From positions 1 through 64,000 of the forward strand of contig NZ_JAYKTT020000006.1 in assembly GCF_038404745.2 (NCBI RefSeq): a DNA stretch of 64,000 bases, read 5' to 3'. The notes below the pieces were generated by a model, which made no database searches, was not told where the DNA came from, and was given only the letters and a program-made list of their open reading frames with translations. Made by a program: the position numbers and the translations under genes. Shown piece after piece: positions 51,441 through 60,073 of this stretch. The DNA is from Chlorogloeopsis sp038404745 (GTDB taxonomy: Bacteria; Cyanobacteriota; Cyanobacteriia; Cyanobacteriales; Nostocaceae). Every line of letters begins with the position of its first letter. The stretch's first letter is position 1.

Positions 51441-52142
51441 CTATCCAACACTAGCAACAGCAACATGTGCATTCGCTAGCTTGCCGTCTTCCATATACAC
51501 AATGCGATCGGCAATATCTAAAATCCGGTTATCGTGGGTTACTAAAAGAATCGTACAACCTTGCTCTTTTGCCAGTGTTTGCATAAGGTTTACCACATCT
51601 CGTCCTGATTTACTATCCAATGCAGCGGTGGGTTCATCTGCAAGCACTATTTTGGGATGACTCACTAATGCACGGGCGATCGCAACCCGTTGTTTTTGAC
51701 CTCCTGACAAGTCATCTGGGTAATAATTAAGACGATTCTCCAATCCTACCAACTCCAGCATCTCGGCCGCCTTGGTATACATTTCTTGCGGGGAAAGACT
51801 ATGGTGCAGTTCTAAGCCCATCTTGACGTTTTGTATTGCTGTCAAGCTGCCATGCAAGTTGTGGGCTTGGAAAATATAGCCGTGACTGCGTCTTGCAAGT
51901 GTTAATTGTTTGTCGTTGGCTCCACAAAGTTCTTTTCCCAATACCCGCAGACTACCTTCTTGGGCAGAACGCAAACCACCTACTAAAGTTAGTAGTGTAG
52001 TTTTACCAGAACCAGAGGGCCCTGTCATGATCACAATTTCCCCAGCGTGAATCTCCAGGGTGATATCAAATAGTACTTGTTTGCGGAGTTGTCCTTTACC
52101 AAAATAGTGATTGAGATTTTGGATAGCGATCGCAGGTTCCAT
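51441..52142 (-). CDS. devA: DevA-type ABC exporter ATPase
   Basis: This 233-residue ATPase belongs to the DevA/MacB group of lipid or antibiotic exporters. Walker A is GPSGSGKTT, the signature is LSGGQKQRVAIA, and Walker B is IVLADEPTAALDSKSGR. It follows devC and devB on the same strand, with the usual B-C-A order. With a TolC-like outer-membrane protein, such systems export glycolipids in heterocysts; paralogues with other substrates are common. The 3' end overlaps the start of the longest frame of the FAD-binding remnant. Confidence 0.9.
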   Translation of the reverse strand: MEPAIAIQNLNHYFGKGQLRKQVLFDITLEIHAGEIVIMTGPSGSGKTTLLTLVGGLRSAQEGSLRVLGKELCGANDKQLTLARRSHGYIFQAHNLHGSLTAIQNVKMGLELHHSLSPQEMYTKAAEMLELVGLENRLNYYPDDLSGGQKQRVAIARALVSHPKIVLADEPTAALDSKSGRDVVNLMQTLAKEQGCTILLVTHDNRILDIADRIVYMEDGKLANAHVAVASVG

Positions 52143-52188
52143 ATTAATTAGTTAATTGTTAATAGTTAATTGCACTGTTAATCATTTT

Positions 52189-53370
52189 TTAAAACATATC
52201 TGCCGGATCGGCTTCTAGAACTTTACGAGTGGCAATAGCTCCAGAAATCATACACATAATTACAGTCAGTAACTGCACCATCAATGCTCGTCCTAAAGTC
52301 ATATATAGTGGCAAATTGGTGGCATTTCTCGTTAGGGTGTATAATCCCAAAGAAACAGTAAATCCAGGTATAAATCCTAAGATTGCCATAATAATGGCTT
52401 CTTCAAATACCACACTTAATAAGTAACGATTTTGGTAGCCCATAGCTCGGAAAGTAGCATATTCTTTCATATGAGCATTGACATCGGTGGAAAGAACTTG
52501 ATAGACAATAATTACTCCCACCATGAACCCCATCGATACACCCAAGCTAAAAATAAAACCGATCGCGGTGTTTGTCTGCCAATAATGCTTTTCAAAGTTA
52601 ATAAACTCTTCTTTAGTTAAAACTTGAACATCTTTTTCATTCTGAAGATAACTTTTTAAAGCTGTTTTTACTTGGTTTGAGTCATAGCCTTGCTGAATTT
52701 GAATTAACCCCAAGTTGACGCTAGTTGCTTCTCGTCTGGGAAATAGTCGTAAAAAGTTCTGATCGCTGGTAATTAAGGTGCCATCAGCAATAAAGGAAGC
52801 TCCTACTTGAAATAAGCCGCTAACAGTAATAGTTCGTCGTTCAATTTCGGTAGTAACAGTTTTTCCTGCTTCAATTTGAGCGATCGCTTCTTGGTAATCG
52901 CCTCTAGAACCGCGATCAAATAAGACTGTATCCGGTAGCTTGATGGTATTCAATTGGCTATTAACTTCTGGTAAATTCAAGGCTGGTTTGTCAGGATTTA
53001 AACCCATCACCAAAACCATTGTTTCTTTACGGCTTTGGGGATTTTTCCAAGAGACGGTGTTGACGTACATCGGTTCTGCTGATTTCACGCCCGGTACATC
53101 CATTGCCTGGAACAGTCGCCGCCGAGTAAATGTAGATAAATAGGCTAAGTTCCGCGCCTGGGGACTAATCAAGACAATATCTGCCTCTAGGCTGCTATGC
53201 ACTCTAGTGTTGCTGTTGTACAAAGCATTCTGAAACCCCGTTTGCATAAACATCAGCATATCCGCAAAGGCGATACCCGATAGTGCGACTAAAAAACGGC
53301 TTCTGTGGCGGCGCAGTTGCAACCATCCCAGTGGTGTGCGTTGTTGTAGTTGCTGAATAAATCCAATCAC
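52189..53370 (-). CDS. devC: DevC-type ABC exporter membrane protein
   Basis: This 393-residue permease has the FtsX/MacB layout: an N-terminal membrane helix (about 20-45), a large periplasmic domain of about 220 residues, and three C-terminal helices. Family motifs are TPLGWLQLRRHRSRFLVALSGIAFA at the start, EYATFRAMGYQNRYLLSVV before the last helices and the ATRKVLEADPADMF end. It would transmit ATPase movements to the DevB fusion protein. It lies 46 bases from devA and 42 from devB, indicating one transcript. Confidence 0.92.
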   Translation of the reverse strand: MIGFIQQLQQRTPLGWLQLRRHRSRFLVALSGIAFADMLMFMQTGFQNALYNSNTRVHSSLEADIVLISPQARNLAYLSTFTRRRLFQAMDVPGVKSAEPMYVNTVSWKNPQSRKETMVLVMGLNPDKPALNLPEVNSQLNTIKLPDTVLFDRGSRGDYQEAIAQIEAGKTVTTEIERRTITVSGLFQVGASFIADGTLITSDQNFLRLFPRREATSVNLGLIQIQQGYDSNQVKTALKSYLQNEKDVQVLTKEEFINFEKHYWQTNTAIGFIFSLGVSMGFMVGVIIVYQVLSTDVNAHMKEYATFRAMGYQNRYLLSVVFEEAIIMAILGFIPGFTVSLGLYTLTRNATNLPLYMTLGRALMVQLLTVIMCMISGAIATRKVLEADPADMF

Positions 53371-53412
53371 TGTCGCTTCGCTCCAAGTTAAAGGTTAGAG
53401 TCAAAAAATTCT

Positions 53413-54717
53413 TCACATTTCAATTACTGCCTGTACTTGCAGGTTGGTGAACTTGGCAGCTTTCTGACTTGATGCATGATCTAGTTGAACGTGAACTTCC
53501 ACGACTCTGGCGTCTATGTTGCTGGAAGGATCGCTGTTGATTACATTCTGTCGCTGGATCTGCCAACCAATTCTTTCCACAGTTCCGGATAATTTACCTG
53601 GGAGAGAATCGCTATCTATCTGCACTTTTTGCCCTGGACGTACTTTATTAACATCACTTTGGTAAACTTCTACTACCGCATACATCTGCTGGCTTTGCCC
53701 AATCTCAGCAATACCGTCGTTGGCAACTAATTCACCTGGGCGGGTATATATTTTGAAAACTTGCCCATCTTGTGGCGATCGCACGTAAGCTTGTTGCAGA
53801 TTTGCCTCTGCTCTTTTAGCGGCAGCAATGGCTTGATTCACTTCGGCTTGGGCTGCTGCTACATCCACGGGACGAACTTCGGCAATCTGATCTAACGTAG
53901 CTTCCCCTTCCTTAATTTGTTGTTGTCGGGATGCTTGGATACGCTCTAAGTTGGCTTTTGCCTCGCTTAACTGTTGCTGGCGAGATGTTTGAATACGTCT
54001 GAGGTTGGCTTTTGCTTGATTTACCTGTTGCTGTGCAGTTTGCCAAACTAAACGCTTGCTATCTCGTGATGATGCCGAAATTGCTCCTTCTTTATATAGG
54101 CTTTGATGGCGTTGGTATTCTGCTTGAGCGTTATCTAGTTCTGCTTGCAACTGAGCAATAGTTGCTTTTTGTGCCTCCATTTCTGTGTCTTTTTCTGCCT
54201 GTAGGCGAGCGATGGTAGCTTTTTGGGCTGTTATTTCTGTGCCTCGTTCTACTTGCAGGCGTGCAATCCCGGCTTTTTGGGCTTGAATTTCACCCTGCTT
54301 GGCACCAGCTTCCACCTTTTGCAGATTTGCCTGCGCTACTTTTACCGCTTCTTTGGCTTCATTTAGGGCTGAGGAGAGGCGATCGCGATTGTCTAATACT
54401 GCAACTACTTGCCCTGCCTTGACTGTATCTCCTTCTTTCACCAGTAGTTGCTCCACTCGATTCCCTTCAACTGAGGTAGGTGCAGACAGCTTGATTACCT
54501 CTCCCTTTGGCTCAAGTCGCCCTAAGGCTGTCACGGTTTTGACTTCTGGCAGTTGAACTAACTTTTGTTGCGCCTTCATCTCAGCACTGCGAGACTGCTT
54601 TACTGTATACACACCCATTCCGACTGCACTCAAAACTGCAATTGCTGCGATCGCTATAGAGGGGCGAAAAATTGATTTTGGGGGAAAGGAACCTTCAAAC
54701 TTGGAGTGTTGCAGCAT
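53413..54717 (-). CDS. devB: DevB-type membrane fusion protein
   Basis: This 434-residue HlyD-family protein has an N-terminal membrane anchor (about 20-38), a lipoyl half-domain (GDTVKAGQVVAVLDNRDRL), a long coiled-coil hairpin and a C-terminal beta-barrel. The hairpin has three exact 18-residue tandem repeats at 147-164, 165-182 and 183-200 (each starting QKA) and two later ones around KANLRRIQTSRQQQ and KANLERIQASRQQQ. It links the DevC permease to a TolC-type channel. Three operator palindromes lie immediately upstream. The TetR gene beyond them is divergent, suggesting local repression. Confidence 0.92.
   Translation of the reverse strand: MLQHSKFEGSFPPKSIFRPSIAIAAIAVLSAVGMGVYTVKQSRSAEMKAQQKLVQLPEVKTVTALGRLEPKGEVIKLSAPTSVEGNRVEQLLVKEGDTVKAGQVVAVLDNRDRLSSALNEAKEAVKVAQANLQKVEAGAKQGEIQAQKAGIARLQVERGTEITAQKATIARLQAEKDTEMEAQKATIAQLQAELDNAQAEYQRHQSLYKEGAISASSRDSKRLVWQTAQQQVNQAKANLRRIQTSRQQQLSEAKANLERIQASRQQQIKEGEATLDQIAEVRPVDVAAAQAEVNQAIAAAKRAEANLQQAYVRSPQDGQVFKIYTRPGELVANDGIAEIGQSQQMYAVVEVYQSDVNKVRPGQKVQIDSDSLPGKLSGTVERIGWQIQRQNVINSDPSSNIDARVVEVHVQLDHASSQKAAKFTNLQVQAVIEM
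54118..54279 (-). repeat. Tandem 54-base repeat within devB
   Basis: Three consecutive 54-base units encode the 18-residue coiled-coil repeats of DevB. Eighteen residues equal five alpha-helical turns, so each copy lengthens the helix without twisting its register much. Confidence 0.75.
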
Positions 54718-54734
54718 GGCATCCCTCAGTTATT

Positions 54735-54753
54735 AAACTAAACTGTTTAGTTT
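54735..54753. promoter_or_regulatory. Operator 1, perfect palindrome
   Basis: A perfect 19-base palindrome with arms AAACTAAAC and GTTTAGTTT around one T. Its 15-base core is ACTAAACTGTTTAGT. It lies 18 bases upstream of the devB start. Confidence 0.75.
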
Positions 54754-54767
54754 TCTGTTATTACTAG

Positions 54768-54782
54768 ACTAAACCGATTAGT
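54768..54782. promoter_or_regulatory. Operator 2
   Basis: ACTAAACCGATTAGT matches the operator 1 palindrome with one mismatch in the right arm. Its centre is 31 bases from that of operator 1. Confidence 0.65.
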
Positions 54783-54816
54783 TTAGTTTGACAAGTACTA
54801 CAATAGAAAAAACTAG

Positions 54817-54831
54817 ACTATACAGTTTAGT
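54817..54831. promoter_or_regulatory. Operator 3
   Basis: ACTATACAGTTTAGT matches the same palindrome with one mismatch in the left arm. Its centre is 49 bases from that of operator 2. Confidence 0.65.
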
Positions 54832-54952
54832 TCGTTCCTTGCAGTTTTCTTTGCCCGACACGGTAACACGATATACATCGTGTCCGTGTCTCTCCTTAAT
54901 AGTGGGACAAGGGGAGCAGGGGAGCAGAGGGGAAGAATAACTACTAACCACT

Positions 54953-55015
54953 GTACGGGCGGGTTTTAACAACAATCTTTCTAGATGACGAAAGATCTAA
55001 ATCAGCCCGCCCCTA
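54953..55015. repeat. GGGCGGGTTT inverted-repeat element, copy C
   Basis: The left end is GTACGGGCGGGTTT and the right end GCCCGCCCCTAC. It is in the opposite orientation to copy A, judged by the C/G difference in the ends and the flanking AACCACT. An inner inverted repeat, AGATGACGAAAGATCT, is also seen. Confidence 0.65.
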
Positions 55016-55159
55016 CAAATGACCAATGACAAATGACCTTAGTACCAACCTTCTAAATATAAGTTTTGCGTAAATCCTACGGGTTTCTCTAGATCATCTA
55101 GGATATTAAAAGTGTCTGGAGTGTGCTAAAGGTTGGTAAGTAGCAGGAAACAGTAAAAA

Positions 55160-55777
55160 ATGGTACGTGCAAAAATAACTGATATAGAACGTGAGAATTC
55201 GGTTGAGAAAGTTGAACAAATTCTCCAGGGAGCAATGCAGGAGTTTTTAACGCATGGCTTCGCAGGTACAAGTATGGATAGGGTAGCAGCAACAGCTGGT
55301 GTTTCCAAGGCTACAGTTTACAGCCACTTTATAGATAAAGAAGGACTATTTAAGGCTTTAATTGAGCGGCTAGCACGTAAAAAATTTGATTCTATTTTTG
55401 GTAATGAACCCCTGGAAGGAGAGCCATCTCAGGTGCTGCGTCAGGTAGGCAGCAAAGCTTTGGAGCAGATGGGCGAGGATCAAGAGCATTGTGCATTTAT
55501 GCGCGTATTAATTGGAGAGTCGGCTCGTTTTCCAGAATTAGCAAAAGTTTGCGTTCGTGCCATGATGAAGCCAATATTTGAAACTCTGAGTCAATATCTA
55601 GCTTCTCATCCGGAACTCAAAATCGCCGACCCAGAGGCTGTAGCAAGAATTATAGTTGGATCATTAGTTCATTTTCATATTACTCAGGACGTGTTGCACG
55701 GTAAAGACATCATATCCATGGAAGGCGATCGCATTCTTGATACGATGATTGACTTGATTATGAAATCTGCTCGATAG
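55160..55777 (+). CDS. TetR-family transcriptional regulator
   Basis: This 205-residue protein has the TetR N-terminal DNA-binding domain: ILQGAMQEFLTHGFAGTSMD, then RVAATAGVSKATVYSHFIDKEGLF, the helix-turn-helix. The remaining helical domain would bind an effector and dimerise; it contains a C-terminal TetR type pattern (FMRVLIGESARFPELAKV) common in efflux regulators. It is divergent from devBCA, and three similar palindromes lie in the shared upstream region. It is therefore most likely the repressor of that exporter. Its 3' end overlaps the HD-domain gene by 20 bases on the opposite strand. Confidence 0.9.
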   Translation: MVRAKITDIERENSVEKVEQILQGAMQEFLTHGFAGTSMDRVAATAGVSKATVYSHFIDKEGLFKALIERLARKKFDSIFGNEPLEGEPSQVLRQVGSKALEQMGEDQEHCAFMRVLIGESARFPELAKVCVRAMMKPIFETLSQYLASHPELKIADPEAVARIIVGSLVHFHITQDVLHGKDIISMEGDRILDTMIDLIMKSAR

Positions 55778-56459
55778 ACTGAATTTCTGCCTCTAAGTTG
55801 TGACGAGCGGAGAGTTCAAAATTTGCGAACATCAAATCTGTGAAGTAAATGCGATGCCGTTGCAAAAATCGCTGCAAAACCTTCTTTCTACCTGCCAGAT
55901 ATATTGCATCTGGTAACCAAGCATATTCTTGACGAATTGCCAGGGCATATTGACGATACTTTAATGGGTGAGTACCTAAAATTGCTAAGTCTGCATCCAA
56001 CAATACCTGAGGATCAAAATCATCTGATTGGGCCTGATGATATTTGGTGTGCAAAATCAGGGTGGAGGTTTTGGTAATTGTATGAGAGGGAATAGTAAGT
56101 GATTTTAAGACTTCAACAGCATAAATGGCACTGTTCTCTTCATTGTTTTGTGCTTGAGCATCATAGATAACATCATGAAACCAGGCGGCAAATTGAACCG
56201 CTGGTAAGTCTTGAACTTGGTTTTGTAAAGTTTGTATAGTGTTTAAAACATGATCAATGTGTTCCAGGGTGTGATAATAACGACCTGGACTTGAGTAAGC
56301 TGTAACTAGTTGAGTAAAAGCTTTTTCAGCAGCAACTTGCTCTACTCCAAAAGGTTGGAGTAAATACCACCAATTATTAAACAATTTTTCTGTAATTTGA
56401 TTTTGAGACTGCAAAGTAAAATAATTTTTGTAGAGTAGATGTAAAACTAAGCAACACAC
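55758..56459 (-). CDS. HD-domain metal-dependent hydrolase-like protein
   Basis: This 233-residue protein resembles a predicted HD-superfamily phosphohydrolase. The metal residues are suggested by RYYHTLEHIDHVL, AAWFHDVIYD (the H-D pair) and EENSAIYAVEVL, followed by a third motif around LILHTKYHQ and LLDADLAILG. Relatives are often named NMDAR2C-like or simply HD-domain proteins, and no substrate is proven. The N-terminal dozen residues are hydrophobic but not a clear signal peptide. It is convergent with the TetR gene, overlapping by 20 bases. Confidence 0.82.
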   Translation of the reverse strand: MCCLVLHLLYKNYFTLQSQNQITEKLFNNWWYLLQPFGVEQVAAEKAFTQLVTAYSSPGRYYHTLEHIDHVLNTIQTLQNQVQDLPAVQFAAWFHDVIYDAQAQNNEENSAIYAVEVLKSLTIPSHTITKTSTLILHTKYHQAQSDDFDPQVLLDADLAILGTHPLKYRQYALAIRQEYAWLPDAIYLAGRKKVLQRFLQRHRIYFTDLMFANFELSARHNLEAEIQSIEQIS

Positions 56460-56921
56460 CCAGAAATTTCAAAACAATGTCATCAGAAATGGCGCAACGA
56501 AGCAACTTTTCCATTTATAAAATTGATAATTACACATTGAGTTCAATAGAGCAACAAGTCATTAAAGCTTTCGCTATCTCAATCTGGAGTATTGACGAAC
56601 AAGCATATACTTCGCTTTCTTAAATAAGAATTAACAAAATCATTTTTACTTTGATTTAGCCTTAGATATTGTTCTGTACATCAACTTAATAATTGTTGTC
56701 TAATCGTTATCTAATACCAATGCTCCAAATTAAGGCTACACATAGTTTGTAGTGGCGCTGAAGTGTAATTACAAACCTTTTTCCATCTGTAGCCAAAATT
56801 TAGGGAAATCGTATAAATTGCTCGTTTTGTTCAGCGATTACCAGGTTGGTTGAGTGATTGGAATTGCAACACTATCAATCTCAGCGAGTTCGCGCTTACT
56901 AATCGACTAAAGGAGATCAGA
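56460..56921. other. Intergenic region upstream of GH3 gene
   Basis: AT-rich DNA with no gene or clear promoter. The last part includes the ribosome site of the glycosidase gene. Confidence 0.45.
56911..56915 (+). promoter_or_regulatory. Ribosome site fixing the GH3 start
   Basis: AGGAG lies six bases before the ATG at 56922. It favours this ATG over the TTG at 56850 that begins the longest frame. Confidence 0.8.
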
Positions 56922-59078
56922 ATGGTACAAGATTCTGTTTCATCACATCCCGTTTCACAAGCACTGAATGATTCTGAAGCCGATCGCTGGGCTGCTGAGA
57001 TTGAAGCGCAGATGACCGATGATGAACGCTTCTCGCTGATCCTCAGTCTGATGGTGGTGCTGCGGGGTGTTAGAGAAAAGCGACTACCTGAAGAGGTTGG
57101 ACGGATTGCAGGCTATGTTCCAGGGGTGCCGCGATTGGGAGTTTCACCCCAGAAAATTACTGATGGCCCAATTGGCGTCACCAATCCGCTCGGCAGTCGA
57201 GTCGGTGATACGGCAACCGCCCTACCTTGTGGGCTGTGTATGGGTTCAACCTTTAACCCGACATTGGCACGGGAAGCGGGTGCGGTGATCGGTCGAGAGG
57301 CAAGACTACACGGCTACAATGTGATCTGCGGCGGTGGCATCAATCTGCCCCGCGATCCGCGCCACGGACGCAACTTTGAATACATCTCAGAAGATCCTTG
57401 GCTTTCTGGTGTGATGGGCGCTGAGAATGTCATTGGCACACAGTCCGAAGGTGTGATCTCGATGCTCAAGCACGTTTCGCTCAATGTCAATGAGATTAAC
57501 AAGTTTTGGTTAGATGCGATCATCGATCCGATCGCCCATCGAGAATCTGATTTACTCGCGTTCCAAATCGGTATCGAGCGCGGCAATCCGGGTTCGCTGA
57601 TGGGAGCGTACAACAAAGTCAACGGCGCGTACAATTGTGGCAACGATCCGATTTTAAATGGCGTGATTAAAGATGCGATCGGCTTCAAAGGCTACATCAT
57701 GTCAGACTGGATGGCGGTCTATCATTGGGATTTCGCCCTCAAAGGTCTCGACCAGCATTCAGGCGCACAGTTAGACCAGAAGGAATGGTTTAATGAGCCA
57801 CTCAAAGAAGCGATGGCGAACGGTGAATTTCCGAGAGCGCGATTATCTGATATGGTGCGGCGGATTCTACGATCAATGCAGATGGTCGGCGTGGATCAAT
57901 GGGATGGTGAGACAGGATACACCGTAGATATGGCGAAGCATAATGATGCGGCGCTGGAAGTCGCTCGTCAGGGGATTGTGTTGCTGAAAAATGATGATGC
58001 AATCCTACCGCTCTCGCCTGATTTGAAAACTGTTGCGGTGATTGGTTGGCAGGTGAACAAAGGAGTCATTGCAGGTGGCGGATCAAGCCAAACTCTACCA
58101 CCTGGTGGCTATGCGGCTGAAATTCCTATTGGTGGAGACTCCTTACTTGCTCCCGTCCGAACCGAAGCTTATCACCCCTGTGCGCCACTGGCGGAAATCA
58201 AAAAGCAACTTCCCCAGACAAAGGTGATGTTTGATCCTGGCATTTATCCTGCTGATGCGGCTGAACAAGCGCGTCGTGCGGATATCGCGATTGTCTTTGG
58301 GGTCAAATTTGAAAGTGAAGGCTTCGATGATCCGGATCTCACCCTCCCTTACGGACAGGATGCCATGATCGAAGCAGTCGCTGCTGCAAATCCGAATACA
58401 ATCGTGGTTCTCGAAACAGGCAATCCGATCGCGATGCCGTGGCGAGATCAAGTGAAAGCGATCATCGAGCTATGGTTTCCGGGACAAGCGGGTGGAACTG
58501 CGATCGCGGAAGTCCTCACCGGACGAATCAATCCTTCGGGTCGCTTGCCGATTACGTTCCCTGCCGATGTTCAACAACTGCCACGTCCAGCGCTGCCAAA
58601 CTTTGGTGAACCGTTTGGTAAACCTTCGATCATTCACTTTAATGAAGGGGCTGAGATTGGCTATCGCTGGTTTGCCAAGACGAATGCAAAGCCACTTTAT
58701 GCGTTTGGATATGGATTGAGCTATACGCGCTTTGCCTACAGTAACTTCACCATTGAAGGTGGTGAAACGGTTAAGGCAAGCTTCACGGTGACGAATGTGG
58801 GCGAGCGTGCAGGGGCAGATGTGCCACAGGTTTACTTGATTGAAGCAGCAGGTGATAAACGAATGCGGCTACTGGGTTTCGAGCGAGTACAACTAGAACC
58901 AAGCCAATCAAAGCACGTTGAGATCGTTGCCGATCCGCGATTGCTGGCACGGTTTGATGGCGATCGTGGGCAGTGGCGCATCGAAGACGGCACTTACACC
59001 GTCAGTCTATCCCGCGCCGCTGATGATCCAGTAGAAAGCGCAGAAACGACGCTAGTTGGACGATATTTCGGGCGATGA
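56922..59078 (+). CDS. GH3 beta-glucosidase-like glycosidase
   Basis: From the ATG at 56922, supported by an AGGAG site, this is a 718-residue glycoside hydrolase family 3 enzyme. The catalytic nucleophile is the Asp in GYIMSDWMAVYH. Upstream are PRDPRHGRNFEYISEDP and MLKHVSLNVNE. The second GH3 domain has GIVLLKNDDAILPL and GFDDPDLTLP, and a fibronectin III-like C-terminal domain ends VSLSRAADDP. Such enzymes release glucose or related sugars from oligosaccharides. There is no signal peptide, so it acts in the cytoplasm. The gene is clearly GC-richer than its neighbours and lacks operon partners, so transfer from another lineage is likely. Confidence 0.93.
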   Translation: MVQDSVSSHPVSQALNDSEADRWAAEIEAQMTDDERFSLILSLMVVLRGVREKRLPEEVGRIAGYVPGVPRLGVSPQKITDGPIGVTNPLGSRVGDTATALPCGLCMGSTFNPTLAREAGAVIGREARLHGYNVICGGGINLPRDPRHGRNFEYISEDPWLSGVMGAENVIGTQSEGVISMLKHVSLNVNEINKFWLDAIIDPIAHRESDLLAFQIGIERGNPGSLMGAYNKVNGAYNCGNDPILNGVIKDAIGFKGYIMSDWMAVYHWDFALKGLDQHSGAQLDQKEWFNEPLKEAMANGEFPRARLSDMVRRILRSMQMVGVDQWDGETGYTVDMAKHNDAALEVARQGIVLLKNDDAILPLSPDLKTVAVIGWQVNKGVIAGGGSSQTLPPGGYAAEIPIGGDSLLAPVRTEAYHPCAPLAEIKKQLPQTKVMFDPGIYPADAAEQARRADIAIVFGVKFESEGFDDPDLTLPYGQDAMIEAVAAANPNTIVVLETGNPIAMPWRDQVKAIIELWFPGQAGGTAIAEVLTGRINPSGRLPITFPADVQQLPRPALPNFGEPFGKPSIIHFNEGAEIGYRWFAKTNAKPLYAFGYGLSYTRFAYSNFTIEGGETVKASFTVTNVGERAGADVPQVYLIEAAGDKRMRLLGFERVQLEPSQSKHVEIVADPRLLARFDGDRGQWRIEDGTYTVSLSRAADDPVESAETTLVGRYFGR

Positions 59079-59454
59079 TTCACAGAGTTGATGCCTCTAA
59101 AACGGAAATTTAATTTTGCCCCACTACTTAACACAACCCTGCTCCAACTTTCTGGGTAGATAATTAACCCAACGCTCAAAATATCTTGGAGTTGTTGAGT
59201 TGGTACAAAGAGCGATCGCTCTCGCCTACTACTGTATTAGTTTTCAAATAATCATGGACAAGAATACAACACCGCTTTGTGAACTTTGATCGACTCCTGA
59301 AAAATCAGGAGTCGGTTTTTCTGTTGATTTTCATCCCAAGTGGTCGCCGCCCCAACAGAGTAAAGATGGCGGATAGTCAATGCTGACTTTAGCTTTTCTG
59401 TTTCAGGGGATATAGCAGTTAGCTTCTACAATTTTTTTGAATTATTTGGGTGGC
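59079..59454. other. Intergenic region with strong terminator
   Basis: A short AT-rich stretch ends in a strong terminator at 59291-59320, more than 200 bases past the GH3 stop. An 11-codon frame from the ATG at 59253 ends directly before the hairpin; whether it is translated cannot be told. No other gene is visible. Confidence 0.5.
59291..59320 (+). terminator. Strong terminator
   Basis: A perfect ten-base-pair stem (CGACTCCTGA with TCAGGAGTCG) around AAAA is followed by GTTTTT. It would end transcripts from the GH3 gene or from a small transcript starting after it. Confidence 0.85.
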
Positions 59455-59775
59455 TTATTGCTGCTTGTGCTGGCGTAATTGTTCTATTATGTAGGCTTCT
59501 AGTTCTTGCCTTTCTTTGTTACTTGCTTTTCGTTGATAATTCCTGCCTGTTTCTTGAATAAATTTACGTTTCTCGCTTTGAGAAGAATTGAGTTTAGTTC
59601 CCCCTTGTTTCAAGCTTTTTTGTAATTCCTCCCATGTTTTTTCACCCACACTTTCGCCCAGTTTTACAAGTGCTTGAGGTAGTAATTTTTTAGCCTCTAT
59701 TTGAAAATCATCTTCTGTCTCTAAAGAGCTGAAATCTACATTGCTAAAGTCTAAATTGATTTCAAACTGATTCAT
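59455..59775 (-). CDS. Hypothetical protein
   Basis: This 106-residue, charged and mostly helical protein has no recognised domain. It opens MNQFEINLDFSNVDFSSLE, continues with an amphipathic section (EIxAKKLLPQALVKLGESVGE form), and ends with a Lys/Arg/Gln-rich helix (ASNKERQELEAYIIEQLRQ). No signal or membrane segment is present. It stands alone on the minus strand upstream of a Uma2 remnant. The function is unknown. Confidence 0.55.
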   Translation of the reverse strand: MNQFEINLDFSNVDFSSLETEDDFQIEAKKLLPQALVKLGESVGEKTWEELQKSLKQGGTKLNSSQSEKRKFIQETGRNYQRKASNKERQELEAYIIEQLRQHKQQ

Positions 59776-59916
59776 TAAATTATATTTGCTCCATTGACAA
59801 CTAATGCAGTAGATACACCCTCAGGTCTTTAAATACTGATTTTTACATGATAATGTTAATATTATTTGAATATGTGTCTATTGATATTTGAAAAATTTTA
59901 TTAGTTAATCACAAGT

Positions 59917-60018
59917 TTAAAATTTATCGTAAGCAACTCGTGCAGCGCGATGCTGTCCCAAATCTTTGAGGAGATTTTCAAACTGTTCCCAACTGATGTT
60001 GTAGAGTAGAATGCGATG
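59917..60018 (-). pseudogene. Uma2-family endonuclease remnant
   Basis: The minus-strand frame reads ISWEQFENLLKDLGQHRAAR and VAYDKF, then a stop at 59917-59919. Uma2/DUF820 proteins, very abundant in cyanobacteria, typically begin with SWExFExLLxxLGxxRxxRxAYD followed by GTLEIM. Here the frame ends straight after the AYD-like end and the nuclease core is missing. No start codon is clear. It is a short decayed copy. Confidence 0.55.
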
Positions 60019-60073
60019 GCACGCTTGCTAGCGATTGTCATGAAAACGGCTCCTGCGATTATCTGCCATCAAA

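Larger units (their letters stand above)
54718..55159. other. devB-tetR divergent regulatory region
   Basis: It contains three operator-like palindromes close to devB, G-rich heptad-like units (54900-54935), the third inverted-repeat element (54953-55015) and a GCGTAAATCC repeat shared with 48.5 kb. No gene is visible. Confidence 0.65.
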
